Below, piece by piece: positions 16,528 through 25,880 of a DNA stretch of 64,000 bases (position 1 is its first letter; each line of letters begins with the position of its first letter). The notes below the pieces were generated by a model. It was not told where the DNA came from, made no database searches, and worked only from the letters and a program-made list of their open reading frames with translations. The position numbers and the translations under genes are program-made. The stretch spans positions 2,727,125 to 2,791,124 of the forward strand of contig NZ_CP022522.1 of assembly GCF_002850255.1 (NCBI RefSeq). Direction: 5' to 3'. The DNA is from Pseudoalteromonas sp. NC201 (GTDB taxonomy: Bacteria; Pseudomonadota; Gammaproteobacteria; Enterobacterales; Alteromonadaceae).

Positions 16528-19512
16528 TTAAAATCGATAGGTGATCCCGGCATAGTAGCGCTGCCCGGTGTAGCTGCTGCTGCGCAATCTCGCTTTAGAA
16601 TCTTCACCATAAAAGGTTCTCGGTTCTTCTTTGGTTAGGTTGATCACAGACGCGGTTAGGATCAGGTTTTCCATCAAGTTATATGAAGCGTTCACATCAA
16701 CTTGTTGGTATGGTTCCTGATATACAGTGAGCCCGTCAGCAAGCCCCAAAGCGGTTTCTCCTCGGCGGTTATATGATGCTCTGACACTAAAGGTGTCATT
16801 CTCGTAATAGGCGGAGAAGTTAAATTGATTATCGGCACTGCCAACAAGCGCAGACTCACCGACCTTTTCACCGTCTACGCTAATGTCTGCCTGATTGGTA
16901 TCGTTTAGGGTGTAGTTAACGTTGAGACCAAAGCCATTGTCGAAAGCATGTTGTGCAAACAGCTCTACTCCCCGAGAGGTTGCGTTTGTACCATTGGCGG
17001 TGGTGGTAAACGGCGTGACGGTAATATCACCCGGCGGTACAATTTCAACACCGGTAAAAGGGTTATCAAAGCCCTCAAACGGCCTTACTGAGGTAATAAT
17101 CAAGGGCACGATAAAGTTATCTACGTCTTTGTTGAATACCGCAATGCCAACCGCAGATCCTTCGCCATAATAATACTCCGCAGATAAATCCATCTGTACC
17201 GATTCAAATGGTTTTAGCGCCTTGTTACCACCTGAGCCGCGCCATCCTGGCTCCACAGGGTTGCCTCTAAACTCGAGCCTGTCGTCTGCCCATTCTTGAG
17301 AGATAAAGGTCAGCTGCTCTGGTGCCCCCATGTCGTTGAACGGAGCTCGAGACATCGTTTTGGCGATAGCACCACGTATGACAAGATTGTCGCTGGCATC
17401 CCAAACAATATTGAAGCTAGGCAAAAATTGCGAGTCGGTTACGGTACGCACGGTGGTGGTTTCAACGTCAATAAGGCGCTCATCACCTAAAATATCCTCT
17501 TCGGTGACATCATCAATGTCATCTAAAAAGTAGTTAATTTTATCCGACGACATAATCTGCGTTTCGGTCTCGACATAGCGTACCCCGATGTTTCCTCTAA
17601 AATCTCCAAAAGAAAAATCGGCCTGTAGATAGGCGGCCATGATCTCTTCTTCTATGTCGAACACAAAATCAGGCTCACGGCGCGTGTGCTTAACATATTC
17701 ACTGGTCACGATTTCGCGGTATCGATCCCAATTGATCGTGGGCATCGCATTCACTTCAAAACCGCCTGGGATATTTTGTTCAGACGTTGCATTCAAAATA
17801 TCCTCCAGTTTTGGCATACCCCCAATCCACTGATAAGACACTTCATCAATGGCACCTTGACTAAATGGATCTAGCTCGCCACTGGCAATTCTGTCAGCCC
17901 CATCTTGAGTAATGAAGAAGGTGTTGTTGGTTTCGCGGTGTAGTGTTGCTTTACGATATTTAGCACCGACGCGCAGCGTATCAACGATGCCGTACCCGAC
18001 GCGATAATCAAGGTCTAACTGAGCATAGTCCTCTTCTAAGTCACTGACGACAAAGCTTGAACCTGTCGAACCCGGATCGGGATCGCCGGCAATACCAGCC
18101 TGAAGGTTAGACAACAAAGCGGGATCAGCGTACAGCGACACTCTGTCACCTAATCGCCACCCTGCAAATGAAGCGGCGTTTTCAACCTGCCCGGAATCGC
18201 TGCGACTCGCAGGTTGGCCGCTTTTATACGCCGCACTCCAAGATTCTGAAGGGCCACCGCTGGCTTCAGTGTGACCAAATTTACCGCGTAAGTCATATAA
18301 GTCACCGGCATACTCAAAGGCGAAGTCGTAGGTATCCGAGGTATCTTTTTCTACCGTATAACTACCAATGATCCAAGGAAATTCAAGATTCCCTTCAGTG
18401 CCACCAGCGCCACTGGTAAAGTCCATGCCAGTCACAATCGTACCGGTTTCGTCTAGAGTAATACCGGTAAGATAATCTGGGTTGTACTTCCATTCTGGGA
18501 TCCACATTTGTGACGTGGTGCGATTTTGCCCAAGCTCAAAATGAAAATGATTGAATGTTAAAGATAAATCGTCTATTGGACGCCATTGAATGGTGGCTTG
18601 TAGCCCCTGACGTTCACGTTTTTCTTTGGTTACCCCAATACCTGCAACTTGCGGTGCCCAAACACCATCATAAACGTTACCATAAGCATCTTCTAACGCT
18701 GCAAATCGACGTGTACTATCAGCAATCACATTGCCCGCCGTGTCCGTTGCTTGCAAGTCTGAACTCGTTGCCCAACGCCAACCGCCACCGCCCGACATAT
18801 CACCGCCTAAAGAACGGTTGGTACGGTCTTGTTTAGTATAACCAATTAGCAAGCCAAAGGTTTCTTCTTCGTTCTTCCAAGAATAAACGCCGCTAAAATT
18901 AGGCTCGTACTCTTCAGTCACATCAGCGTAGGTATATTCAACATTCAACGCCCCAGAATTTGCCTCCATATCCAGCGGTTTCCGGCTGTGTAGAATAACC
19001 GTGCCGCCAACCCCACCTTCATCTAAACGCGCCTCAGAAGACTTAAACACCTCAACCGATTGCACCATGGTAGAAGGCAACAAAGAGTAACTAAAAGAGC
19101 GCGACGGCGAGCCCGGAGAAGACGCGATAAAGTTGCCGTTTAACTGCGTAAAAGTAAGATCAGAGGAAAGACCACGAATACTGACGTTTTCCCCTTCCCC
19201 GCCACTACGAGAAATCACCACACCGGGTACGCGTTGCAGTGAATCCGCCACATTTTTATCGGGAAACTTGCCAATGTCTTCTGCTGTAATGGCATCCACA
19301 ATCGCGTTTGATAAACGCTTAATCGCCAAGTTTTCGGCCATAGATGCGCGGATCCCACGCACCTCAATCGTTTCGATTTCCTGCGCTTCCTCTTTTTCGG
19401 TTTCTTCAGCCATTGCCCAGTTAGTAGCTGATAACATAGCGAGGACCAGTGCAGACTTGCTAAATTGCCGTGACCTTCCTGTCACATGGCGTCTGTTATT
19501 ATTATTGGCCAT
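16528..19512 (-). CDS. TonB-dependent outer-membrane receptor, carbohydrate-type (TonB-Xanth-Caul family)
   Basis: The product has 994 residues from the chosen ATG. Signal peptide about 15-36 (ALVLAMLSATNWAMA), TonB-box region IETIEVRG, plug domain (DAITAEDIGKFPDKNVADSL, RVPGVVISR, NVSIRGLS, GGTVILHSRKPL), then a beta barrel ending in the terminal aromatic signature GITYRF. The plug phrases are those of the TIGR01782-type receptors that import oligosaccharides in Alteromonadales and Caulobacter relatives. The start at 19512 is preferred over an ATG 63 bases upstream because GGAG lies before it and it gives a normal signal peptide. The neighbours are a discoidin lipoprotein downstream and a sugar catabolic locus upstream. 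Confidence 0.93.
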   Translation of the reverse strand: MANNNNRRHVTGRSRQFSKSALVLAMLSATNWAMAEETEKEEAQEIETIEVRGIRASMAENLAIKRLSNAIVDAITAEDIGKFPDKNVADSLQRVPGVVISRSGGEGENVSIRGLSSDLTFTQLNGNFIASSPGSPSRSFSYSLLPSTMVQSVEVFKSSEARLDEGGVGGTVILHSRKPLDMEANSGALNVEYTYADVTEEYEPNFSGVYSWKNEEETFGLLIGYTKQDRTNRSLGGDMSGGGGWRWATSSDLQATDTAGNVIADSTRRFAALEDAYGNVYDGVWAPQVAGIGVTKEKRERQGLQATIQWRPIDDLSLTFNHFHFELGQNRTTSQMWIPEWKYNPDYLTGITLDETGTIVTGMDFTSGAGGTEGNLEFPWIIGSYTVEKDTSDTYDFAFEYAGDLYDLRGKFGHTEASGGPSESWSAAYKSGQPASRSDSGQVENAASFAGWRLGDRVSLYADPALLSNLQAGIAGDPDPGSTGSSFVVSDLEEDYAQLDLDYRVGYGIVDTLRVGAKYRKATLHRETNNTFFITQDGADRIASGELDPFSQGAIDEVSYQWIGGMPKLEDILNATSEQNIPGGFEVNAMPTINWDRYREIVTSEYVKHTRREPDFVFDIEEEIMAAYLQADFSFGDFRGNIGVRYVETETQIMSSDKINYFLDDIDDVTEEDILGDERLIDVETTTVRTVTDSQFLPSFNIVWDASDNLVIRGAIAKTMSRAPFNDMGAPEQLTFISQEWADDRLEFRGNPVEPGWRGSGGNKALKPFESVQMDLSAEYYYGEGSAVGIAVFNKDVDNFIVPLIITSVRPFEGFDNPFTGVEIVPPGDITVTPFTTTANGTNATSRGVELFAQHAFDNGFGLNVNYTLNDTNQADISVDGEKVGESALVGSADNQFNFSAYYENDTFSVRASYNRRGETALGLADGLTVYQEPYQQVDVNASYNLMENLILTASVINLTKEEPRTFYGEDSKARLRSSSYTGQRYYAGITYRF

Positions 19513-19663
19513 TCCTATCTCCAAGTTTTTTATAATTTGTAAAGCCACGACGTCCCTTGCTGCTCCATGACGCATGACTTTGTGACGACCCTTTTTTGTT
19601 TCCCTATAGGGGTTAATGGTTTGTGAAACACTCGTTCAGAATAGGAGCGCTCTACAAAAAGTG

Positions 19664-19693
19664 ATAATAGAATTTCGGTTTGCACTAAGACAA
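19664..19693 (-). promoter_or_regulatory. Candidate promoter of the TonB-dependent receptor
   Basis: Reading the minus strand, TTGTCT and TATTAT are separated by 18 bases, about 150 bases upstream of the receptor start. This is the best sigma-70-like pair I can find in the 384-base gap between the receptor and cutC (19513-19896). No clear operator palindrome was seen there, and the cutC promoter was not resolved. Confidence 0.35.
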
Positions 19694-19896
19694 AATCGGC
19701 GTTTAGGTCAAAAAAAGATCCAATTTCAATTTCCTTGGTTTATAGTCTGATTAACATAAAAACTCATTATTAGTTTCTATATTAGGCAATTTAAAAACGT
19801 TCCAAACACGTGTAACCAAATGTTTTTATTGAACTAATTAAATATTCAAAACCAAGCATTTTAAACTTTAAAATTATTCAACTTCAAGAGTGAAAT

Positions 19897-20643
19897 ATGA
19901 ATTCGGCAAACTATTCAGGTAAAAACTTGGAAATATGCCTCAGCAGCGATAATCCTCATTTGTTGCAGCGAAATGCACAAATTGCTTTTGCATCAGGTGC
20001 AACAAGGATAGAGCTCTGTGGTGTTCTGAGTTGCGGTGGCTTGACCCCAAACCCGACGGCGATAGCGGCAGTTGCCCAGTATTTACCAAGCTTTGGCGAA
20101 TGTATTGTGATGTTACGCCAAGCACCGCATTTTTTTATTGATGACACCATGCTCTATCAGTTACAAAAAGAGATAGATGGCATTGCTTGCGCGGGTGCAA
20201 CCGGTATTGCGCTTGGTTTTATCGACGACAATCAGGAGATAGCGGCTGACCACTGTAGCGCACTCATTGCCACGGCAAAATCCTTAGGCCTTTCTGTCAC
20301 CTTTCATCGCGCCTTTGATGCCGCTGCAAACTGGCAGCAGGCAGCCGAGACGCTGCTAGAGTTAGGCGTTGAGCGGGTCTTAAGCGCCGGCAATACATGG
20401 CAAAGTGGTAAAGGCGCAGCGTTTGGTACCAGTCAGCTCATTGCCTTACTGAAAAAACTCAATGCTGAAATCGAAGTGGTGATCGGTGGAGGGGTCAACA
20501 CGAAAAACGCCGCGGATCTTTGGCTTTTAAGTGAATTTGGTCCACTCTCTCTACATACTCACTCTGGCGTGCATCATGGCGATGAAGTTTGCCCAAGGCT
20601 AGTTAATGCAATACTCACCGGATCAGAAAAGGCAATACAATGA
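19897..20643 (+). CDS. cutC: CutC family TIM-barrel protein
   Basis: The 248-residue protein has CutC signatures: LEICLSS, ATRIELCGVLSCGGLTPNP, VMLRQAPHFF, GIALGFIDD, VTFHRAFDAAANW, VERVLSAGNTWQSG and VIGGGVNTKNAADL. CutC was named for copper tolerance in E. coli, but the copper role is weakly supported in many bacteria. The barrel resembles sugar isomerases and lyases. Here it opens a sugar locus, its coding region overlaps the start of a BadF-type sugar kinase gene by 4 bases, and it is divergent from a carbohydrate receptor. A sugar-related role is therefore more plausible here than copper handling; that is inference from context. Confidence 0.88.
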   Translation: MNSANYSGKNLEICLSSDNPHLLQRNAQIAFASGATRIELCGVLSCGGLTPNPTAIAAVAQYLPSFGECIVMLRQAPHFFIDDTMLYQLQKEIDGIACAGATGIALGFIDDNQEIAADHCSALIATAKSLGLSVTFHRAFDAAANWQQAAETLLELGVERVLSAGNTWQSGKGAAFGTSQLIALLKKLNAEIEVVIGGGVNTKNAADLWLLSEFGPLSLHTHSGVHHGDEVCPRLVNAILTGSEKAIQ

Positions 20644-21500
20644 CAGCATCGAAGCTATTTTTAGGGATTGATGGTGGCGGTACGAAATGTAAAGTCCGCC
20701 TCGAGGATCAACATGGACAGCTCCTTGCCGAGGCCACCAGCGGCCCTGCAAACATAGCAACATCAATACATCAGGCCCAAGAGTCAATGTTGAGCGCAAC
20801 AATGACAGCGCTGACAAACGCAAAAATCCCCCACCACGATATTGCCAACATCAGTGCTTTTGCAGGACTTGCCGGCGCGAATGTCACGACGGCTTGTGAG
20901 GCGATGCAGCAATGGCGTTCCCCTTTTGCACGTTTTCAATTTTCAACCGATGCACACATAGCTTGCCTTGGTGCGCATCAACACGAAGATGGCGGTGTAA
21001 TCATTCTTGGCACCGGATTTTGCGCGGGTCTGGTGACGCATGGACAATTTAGGGAGTTCGGCGGCCACGGATTATTACTCAGTGATGGTGCAAGTGGCAG
21101 TTGGATCGGTTTGAGTTTAGTGAAGCATGCCATCGAGGTGCTTGATACACTGTCCCCTAGCAGTCTGATGATTGAGTCGTTTTTGGCTGCCATGAATTGC
21201 CACAGTACCGAACAGCTAGTCAAACTCACGCTAAACGCCACTCCCCAGTATTTTGCCCAGTTTGCTCAACATGTTTTTGCTACGCCAAACGATCCCTATG
21301 CTGAGCAAATCTTAAGTAGCGCGGCACGGTTTATTGAGCGTTATGTCCGTCATTTGCAGAGCTTAGGGGCACATAAAGTCGCGTTAGTTGGAGGCATTGC
21401 CACGCCCATTCGTCCATGGTTAGCTTCTGAGTACGCAGATACGCTGGTGACACCGGCATTACCACCAGAAGTCGCAGCGTTAACGCTCGCTCGACGTTAA
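20640..21500 (+). CDS. BadF/BadG-type sugar kinase (glucosamine / N-acetylglucosamine kinase-like)
   Basis: The 286-residue cytosolic kinase has the ASKHA fold: phosphate-1 motif FLGIDGGGTKCKVRL, then SAFAGLAGANV, STDAHIACLGA, VIILGTGFCAGL, GGHGLLLSDGASGSWIG and the adenosine motif VALVGGIATPI. This is the N-acetylglucosamine/glucosamine kinase branch (GspK/NAGK-like) of the BadF family, which phosphorylates an amino sugar or hexose with ATP. It overlaps cutC by 4 bases (ATGA) and is therefore translationally coupled. Its last 21 bases overlap the 3' end of the AraC gene on the other strand. The sugar it phosphorylates cannot be fixed from sequence. Confidence 0.87.
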   Translation: MTASKLFLGIDGGGTKCKVRLEDQHGQLLAEATSGPANIATSIHQAQESMLSATMTALTNAKIPHHDIANISAFAGLAGANVTTACEAMQQWRSPFARFQFSTDAHIACLGAHQHEDGGVIILGTGFCAGLVTHGQFREFGGHGLLLSDGASGSWIGLSLVKHAIEVLDTLSPSSLMIESFLAAMNCHSTEQLVKLTLNATPQYFAQFAQHVFATPNDPYAEQILSSAARFIERYVRHLQSLGAHKVALVGGIATPIRPWLASEYADTLVTPALPPEVAALTLARR

Positions 21501-22214
21501 TTCCTTACGTAATTGCGACGGGATTTCACCAAATAAACGACGAAACTGCTTGCTAAAATAACTTGGCTCTGAAAAGCCACACTGATAAGCGACTTGTGAT
21601 ACTGGTAAACGTGTTTCGACCAATAATTTACGGGCATTTTCCAATCTCACTTCGTTGATAAATTGATTGGGAGTTTTGGCTAAATGCTTTTTAAATCTAC
21701 GCTCCAGTGCGCTTACCGACAGGTGAGCAAGTTCCGCCAATTCTTCGATACAAATATGACGATGGTAATGTGCCCGAATAAATTCAACGGGCGCTTCAAT
21801 GGCTCTTACGTGAGACAACGCCTTTGACGTTTTCGCTAGATGTCGTGTAACACCATAAGTGCCCATAATCGCATTCTCGCCATCAAGTAACACTTTTTTT
21901 GACGTGGAAAACCATGCCAATTCCCCATTTGCGGTTTGATTGAGTTCTAATCTATCCGTCACGATAAAGCCTTCCATCACTCGTTTATCATCGTTAACGT
22001 ATTGGAATGCCAAGTGTTGCGGTGAAAAGTCAAAATCGGTTTTCAGTAAGATTTGATCTAGGGTTTTATAGCCCTGATGTTCAACAAAGTGTTGGTTCGC
22101 ATACACTATTCTACTTTTTGTATCTTTGACCCAAAAGAGGATGTCTGGGATCAGATCAAATGCTGCAATCAATTGATTTACGCCAGCTTTATTCAATATT
22201 GTTTGCTCTTCCAT
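21480..22214 (-). CDS. AraC-family transcriptional regulator with N-terminal PAS domain
   Basis: The product has 244 residues. Residues about 10-125 form a PAS domain (DLIPDILFWVKDTKSRIVYAN, FDFSPQHLAFQY, GTYGVTRHL), and residues about 140-240 are the double helix-turn-helix of AraC/XylS (IEELAELAHLSVSALERRFK and VSQVAYQCGFSEPSYFSKQF). An AraC protein with PAS rather than a cupin is less common, so the effector may be a small metabolite bound by PAS. It is divergent from the Gfo/Idh operon with 157 bases between starts, and is probably its regulator. Its 3' end overlaps the kinase gene by 21 bases. Confidence 0.92.
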   Translation of the reverse strand: MEEQTILNKAGVNQLIAAFDLIPDILFWVKDTKSRIVYANQHFVEHQGYKTLDQILLKTDFDFSPQHLAFQYVNDDKRVMEGFIVTDRLELNQTANGELAWFSTSKKVLLDGENAIMGTYGVTRHLAKTSKALSHVRAIEAPVEFIRAHYHRHICIEELAELAHLSVSALERRFKKHLAKTPNQFINEVRLENARKLLVETRLPVSQVAYQCGFSEPSYFSKQFRRLFGEIPSQLRKELTSSER

Positions 22215-22371
22215 TGCCCTACTTACCGCCTTTTTATAATTATAATAATTTATTTTAAACGCCGATTTTATTGCATTGTCAACCGAATTTTTATTATCAC
22301 TTTGGCGCCTCTGTTACCTATTATCAATAACATCAGATTAACTTACCTCGATAACTCGACGGAGCTAAACG

Positions 22372-23532
22372 ATGGACAATAACAAAATCCGCATGGCCAT
22401 GATCGGTGGTGGAGAAGGCGCTTTCATAGGTGCAGTGCACCGCATAGCCGCGCGTTTAGATGGTCAAATTGAACTTGTTGCAGGCGCATTTAGCGCCGAT
22501 CCAAACAAAAGCCTAGCAATGGGCCAGCAACTCGGGCTTAACCCAACACGTTGCTATGCCAGCTACCAAGCACTCTTACAACAAGAGGCGGAACTACCAG
22601 AGTCGGAGCGCATCCACTTTGTTGCCATCGTGACCCCAAACCATTTGCATTTTCCGATTGCCACAGCCGCGATCGAACACGGCTTTCACGTCTTGAGTGA
22701 CAAGCCAGCAACGCTCAATTTATCTGAGGCCCAGCGTCTACAAACACAGCTTCAGAAGAGCAATTGCTTGTACGGATTAACACACACCTATACCGGCTAC
22801 CCAATGGTGAAAGAAGCACGCCACCGCATCGCAAATGGCGAACTTGGCAAAATACGCAAAGTCGTCGTTGAATATAGTCAAGGATGGCTTGCAAGTGCTG
22901 ATGACGAAAACAGCAAGCAAGCCAGCTGGCGACTAGATGCAAGTAAGTCTGGCGTGAGTTGTTGTATGGGCGATATCGGTGTACACGCAGCGAACCTCGC
23001 CGAATATGTGAGTGGCTTGGAGATAGAGGCGCTTTGTGCGGATTTAAACACGGTTGTGTCCGGCCGACAGCTCGACGATGACGGCACAGTGTTACTGCGC
23101 TTTGGCAACGGTGCAAAGGGCGTGTTGATGGCAAGCCAAATAGCACTTGGCGAAGAAAATAATCTCACCTTAAAAATCTATGGTGACAAAGCCAGTATCG
23201 AATGGTCGCAAATGGAGCCTAATAGTTTGTGGTTACGTGCGGCAAACGCCCCAGCTCAGTTGATCCGCACAGGAGTGGGTTCACTTAGCCAAGCAGCCAT
23301 TAGCGCAACTCGTGTGCCAGCCGGTCACCCTGAGGGATATCTGGAAGCATTTGCAAATATCTACCTTAACTTCGCCAGCCTTATTCGTGCACACCAGCTG
23401 CAACCCGATGTGCAGCACGAAGAATTTGACGTGCCAAGTATTAACGCTGCAGTCCGTGGCATGGCATTTATTGAAAACGCGGTCGCAGCTAGTGCAAAAG
23501 ACACTAAGTGGCACCCCTTTACCATTGGATAA
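22372..23532 (+). CDS. Gfo/Idh/MocA-family NAD(P)-dependent sugar oxidoreductase
   Basis: The product has 386 residues without a signal peptide, so it is cytosolic. The N-terminal Rossmann fold (RMAMIGGGEGAFIGAVHRIAA) is followed by the family catalytic-lysine motif as SDKPATLN (the usual EKP reads DKP), and by GDIGVHAANLAEYV with the catalytic-pocket histidine. It is the first gene of the operon divergent from the PAS-AraC regulator. In 3-keto-sugar pathways (for example trehalose use by Agrobacterium ThuB) enzymes of this family reduce the 3-keto sugar back to the hexose. That is the role proposed here, by context. Confidence 0.9.
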   Translation: MDNNKIRMAMIGGGEGAFIGAVHRIAARLDGQIELVAGAFSADPNKSLAMGQQLGLNPTRCYASYQALLQQEAELPESERIHFVAIVTPNHLHFPIATAAIEHGFHVLSDKPATLNLSEAQRLQTQLQKSNCLYGLTHTYTGYPMVKEARHRIANGELGKIRKVVVEYSQGWLASADDENSKQASWRLDASKSGVSCCMGDIGVHAANLAEYVSGLEIEALCADLNTVVSGRQLDDDGTVLLRFGNGAKGVLMASQIALGEENNLTLKIYGDKASIEWSQMEPNSLWLRAANAPAQLIRTGVGSLSQAAISATRVPAGHPEGYLEAFANIYLNFASLIRAHQLQPDVQHEEFDVPSINAAVRGMAFIENAVAASAKDTKWHPFTIG

Positions 23533-23539
23533 AATAAGA

Positions 23540-24595
23540 ATGAAGCAAATTAAAGGACCCGCTATTTTTCTCGCGCAGTTTGTCTCGGACGAGGTGCCAT
23601 TTAACAATTTTAATAGTATTTGCCAGTGGGCAAGTAACCTAGGTTATAAAGGTATTCAGCTACCAAGTTGGGAACAGCGACTGTTCGATCTGCAAAAAGC
23701 CGCTGAAAGCCAAGATTATTGCGACGAGATCACTGGTATTGCTGCAGAGCATGGCCTTACTATTTCAGAGCTATCAACCCATTTGCAGGGTCAATTAGTG
23801 GCGGTGCACCCAGCTTATGACCAAATGTTTGACGGCTTTGCACCAGCAAAAGTGCATGGCTCGCCTCAGGCTCGTATGGAGTGGGCAACCGAGCAGCTAA
23901 TGTTAGCGGCCAGTGCCAGTGCTAAGCTTGGGCTAACTAGTCACGCAAGCTTTTCTGGCGCCTTGCTCTGGCATACCTTTTACCCCTGGCCACAACGTCC
24001 AAATGGCTTGGTGGAACAAGGGTTTGAGGAGCTCGCAAAACGCTGGTTGCCTATTTTGAACCGCTTTGACGAGGTTGGTGTGGATGTCTGCTACGAGCTT
24101 CATCCAGGTGAAGATCTACACGATGGCGTGACTTTTGAGCGCTTTTTAGCGGCGACGAATAATCACCCGCGAGCCAATATTCTTTACGATCCAAGTCACT
24201 TTGTTTTACAGCAATTGGACTACTTAGCGTTTATCGACATCTATCATGAACGTATCAAAGCGTTCCATGTAAAAGATGCCGAATTTATCCCCAATGGCCG
24301 CTGCGGTGTTTACGGCGGATACCAAGGATGGCAACAACGGCCAGGACGGTTTCGTTCATTAGGTGACGGACAGGTCGACTTTAAGAAAATATTTAGTAAG
24401 TTAACACAGTACGGTTTTGATGGTTGGGCTGTATTGGAATGGGAGTGCTGTATTAAGCACCCTGAAGATGGGGCCAAAGAAGGTGCCGAATTTATCAAAC
24501 AGCACTTGATAAGACCAACCGAAAAAGCCTTCGATGATTTTGCAGGAAGTAGCACCGATACCGAACGCAATAATCAAATCCTCGGCATAAAATAA
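23540..24595 (+). CDS. Cytosolic sugar isomerase/epimerase-like TIM barrel (AP endonuclease 2 family)
   Basis: The 351-residue TIM barrel is of the xylose-isomerase-like/AP_endonuc_2 type. Likely metal ligands are in YELHPGEDLHDG, LYDPSHFVLQQ, FHVKDAEF and the final WECCIKHPEDG. There is no signal peptide. The start at 23540 is chosen over a long upstream extension because it lies 7 bases after the preceding stop and MKQIKGPAIFLAQF is the conserved beginning. It sits between the Gfo/Idh reductase and the transporter. Family members isomerise or epimerise keto sugars; others cleave 3-keto glycosides by beta-elimination. Which applies here is unknown. Confidence 0.9.
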   Translation: MKQIKGPAIFLAQFVSDEVPFNNFNSICQWASNLGYKGIQLPSWEQRLFDLQKAAESQDYCDEITGIAAEHGLTISELSTHLQGQLVAVHPAYDQMFDGFAPAKVHGSPQARMEWATEQLMLAASASAKLGLTSHASFSGALLWHTFYPWPQRPNGLVEQGFEELAKRWLPILNRFDEVGVDVCYELHPGEDLHDGVTFERFLAATNNHPRANILYDPSHFVLQQLDYLAFIDIYHERIKAFHVKDAEFIPNGRCGVYGGYQGWQQRPGRFRSLGDGQVDFKKIFSKLTQYGFDGWAVLEWECCIKHPEDGAKEGAEFIKQHLIRPTEKAFDDFAGSSTDTERNNQILGIK

Positions 24596-24609
24596 ACAGG
24601 ACTACGACC

Positions 24610-25827
24610 ATGAATAATAATAATCATAATCGGACCGTGTTTCAGCTCTGTTGCCTTGCACTGGTCGTCACATCAATGACGTTCGCTATTCGCGCAGGCA
24701 TTTTGGGGCAATTAGGTGAGCAGTTTGGACTCTCAGATACAGAACTTGGTTGGGTTAACGCCATGGCATTTCTGGGCTTTCCCGTTGCAACCATGTTAGG
24801 TGGCGCAATCTACAACGCCATTGGCGCCAAAAAGCTAGTTGCCCTCGCCTTTATTTGCCACTTTGCAGGGTTGGTTTTAACCATTACCGCTGATGGTTTT
24901 TGGTTACTGCTGATCTCGACGTTTTTAATCGGTTTTGCGAATGGTTCAGTGGAAGCTGGCTGTAATCCACTGATTGCCGAAATGTATCCGAAAAACACCA
25001 CGACCATGCTCAACCGATTCCATGTCTGGTTTCCAGGCGGCATTGTGATTGGTGCTCTAGCATCGAATGCCATGACTGCATCGGGCTTTAATTGGCAATG
25101 GCAAGTTGCTTTGATATTAATTCCAACGCTGATTTACGGAGCAATGATGGTCAAGTCACGGTTTCCTGAATTTGACCGCACAGATCATTCTACCACCAGC
25201 AATCTCAAGCACCTGTTTTCTCCGCTCTACCTATTTTTAATTTGCTGTATGACATTAACAGCAACAACTGAACTTGGTACACAACAGTGGATTGAACGCA
25301 TACTGGGAGCGTCAGGCGCCTCTCCTATGATGATCCTCGCACTGATCACAGGCTTGATGGCATTAGGTCGCTTCTTTGCCGGCCCAATAGTCCACCGTTT
25401 TAATCCAACAGGCGTGTTACTCGGCTCTGCGGTATTGGCAACCGCGGGGATTTTCATGATGAGCCAAGCACAAGGGTCAGCAATCTACTTGGCTGCAATA
25501 TTATTTGCCTTGGGTGTCACTTATTTTTGGCCAACCATGCTGGGCTGTGTTGCAGAATATACCCCAAAAACAGGCGCACTTGGTATGTCTTTAATGGGCG
25601 GTGCGGGGATGTTCGCTGTCAGCATGTGGAATCCAGTAATTGGTAGTTGGATTGATTCGGCGCGACTCGAAGCCCAAGCAGCAAACTTAACCGCGCAGCA
25701 ATCAGAACTAGTTGCAGGTCAAGCGGTGCTTGAAAATATCCTGTTATTCCCAGCTATTCTCATAGCCGCTTTTATCGGCCTTTACCTTTATATCAATAAA
25801 AATAAACGCGTTGAGAAATACGCGTAA
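24610..25827 (+). CDS. MFS sugar transporter
   Basis: The 405-residue inner-membrane permease has about twelve hydrophobic segments. The MFS loop-2/3 signature is degenerate (LGGAIYNAIGAKKLVALA), and the second half repeats the pattern (FFAGPIVHRFNPTGVLLG). It resembles the fucose/glucose permease branch. It lies 14 bases after the TIM-barrel gene in the sugar operon. It would bring the keto sugar or disaccharide released in the periplasm into the cytosol; the substrate is inferred from the neighbours. Confidence 0.9.
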   Translation: MNNNNHNRTVFQLCCLALVVTSMTFAIRAGILGQLGEQFGLSDTELGWVNAMAFLGFPVATMLGGAIYNAIGAKKLVALAFICHFAGLVLTITADGFWLLLISTFLIGFANGSVEAGCNPLIAEMYPKNTTTMLNRFHVWFPGGIVIGALASNAMTASGFNWQWQVALILIPTLIYGAMMVKSRFPEFDRTDHSTTSNLKHLFSPLYLFLICCMTLTATTELGTQQWIERILGASGASPMMILALITGLMALGRFFAGPIVHRFNPTGVLLGSAVLATAGIFMMSQAQGSAIYLAAILFALGVTYFWPTMLGCVAEYTPKTGALGMSLMGGAGMFAVSMWNPVIGSWIDSARLEAQAANLTAQQSELVAGQAVLENILLFPAILIAAFIGLYLYINKNKRVEKYA

Positions 25828-25880
25828 TACCCTTTGTATTAAGTAGCAACAAGTAAAAAGTGAACAGACGAGGTTCCAAT

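Noticed and set aside
19897..20643. Copper-homeostasis annotation as the working function of CutC
   Set aside because: No copper gene or copper-binding motif is nearby; the family name is kept but the context is sugar metabolism.
22715..23146. 143-codon minus-strand frame inside the Gfo/Idh gene
   Set aside because: Antisense shadow; composition (many Arg, His, Cys) is typical of non-coding translation.
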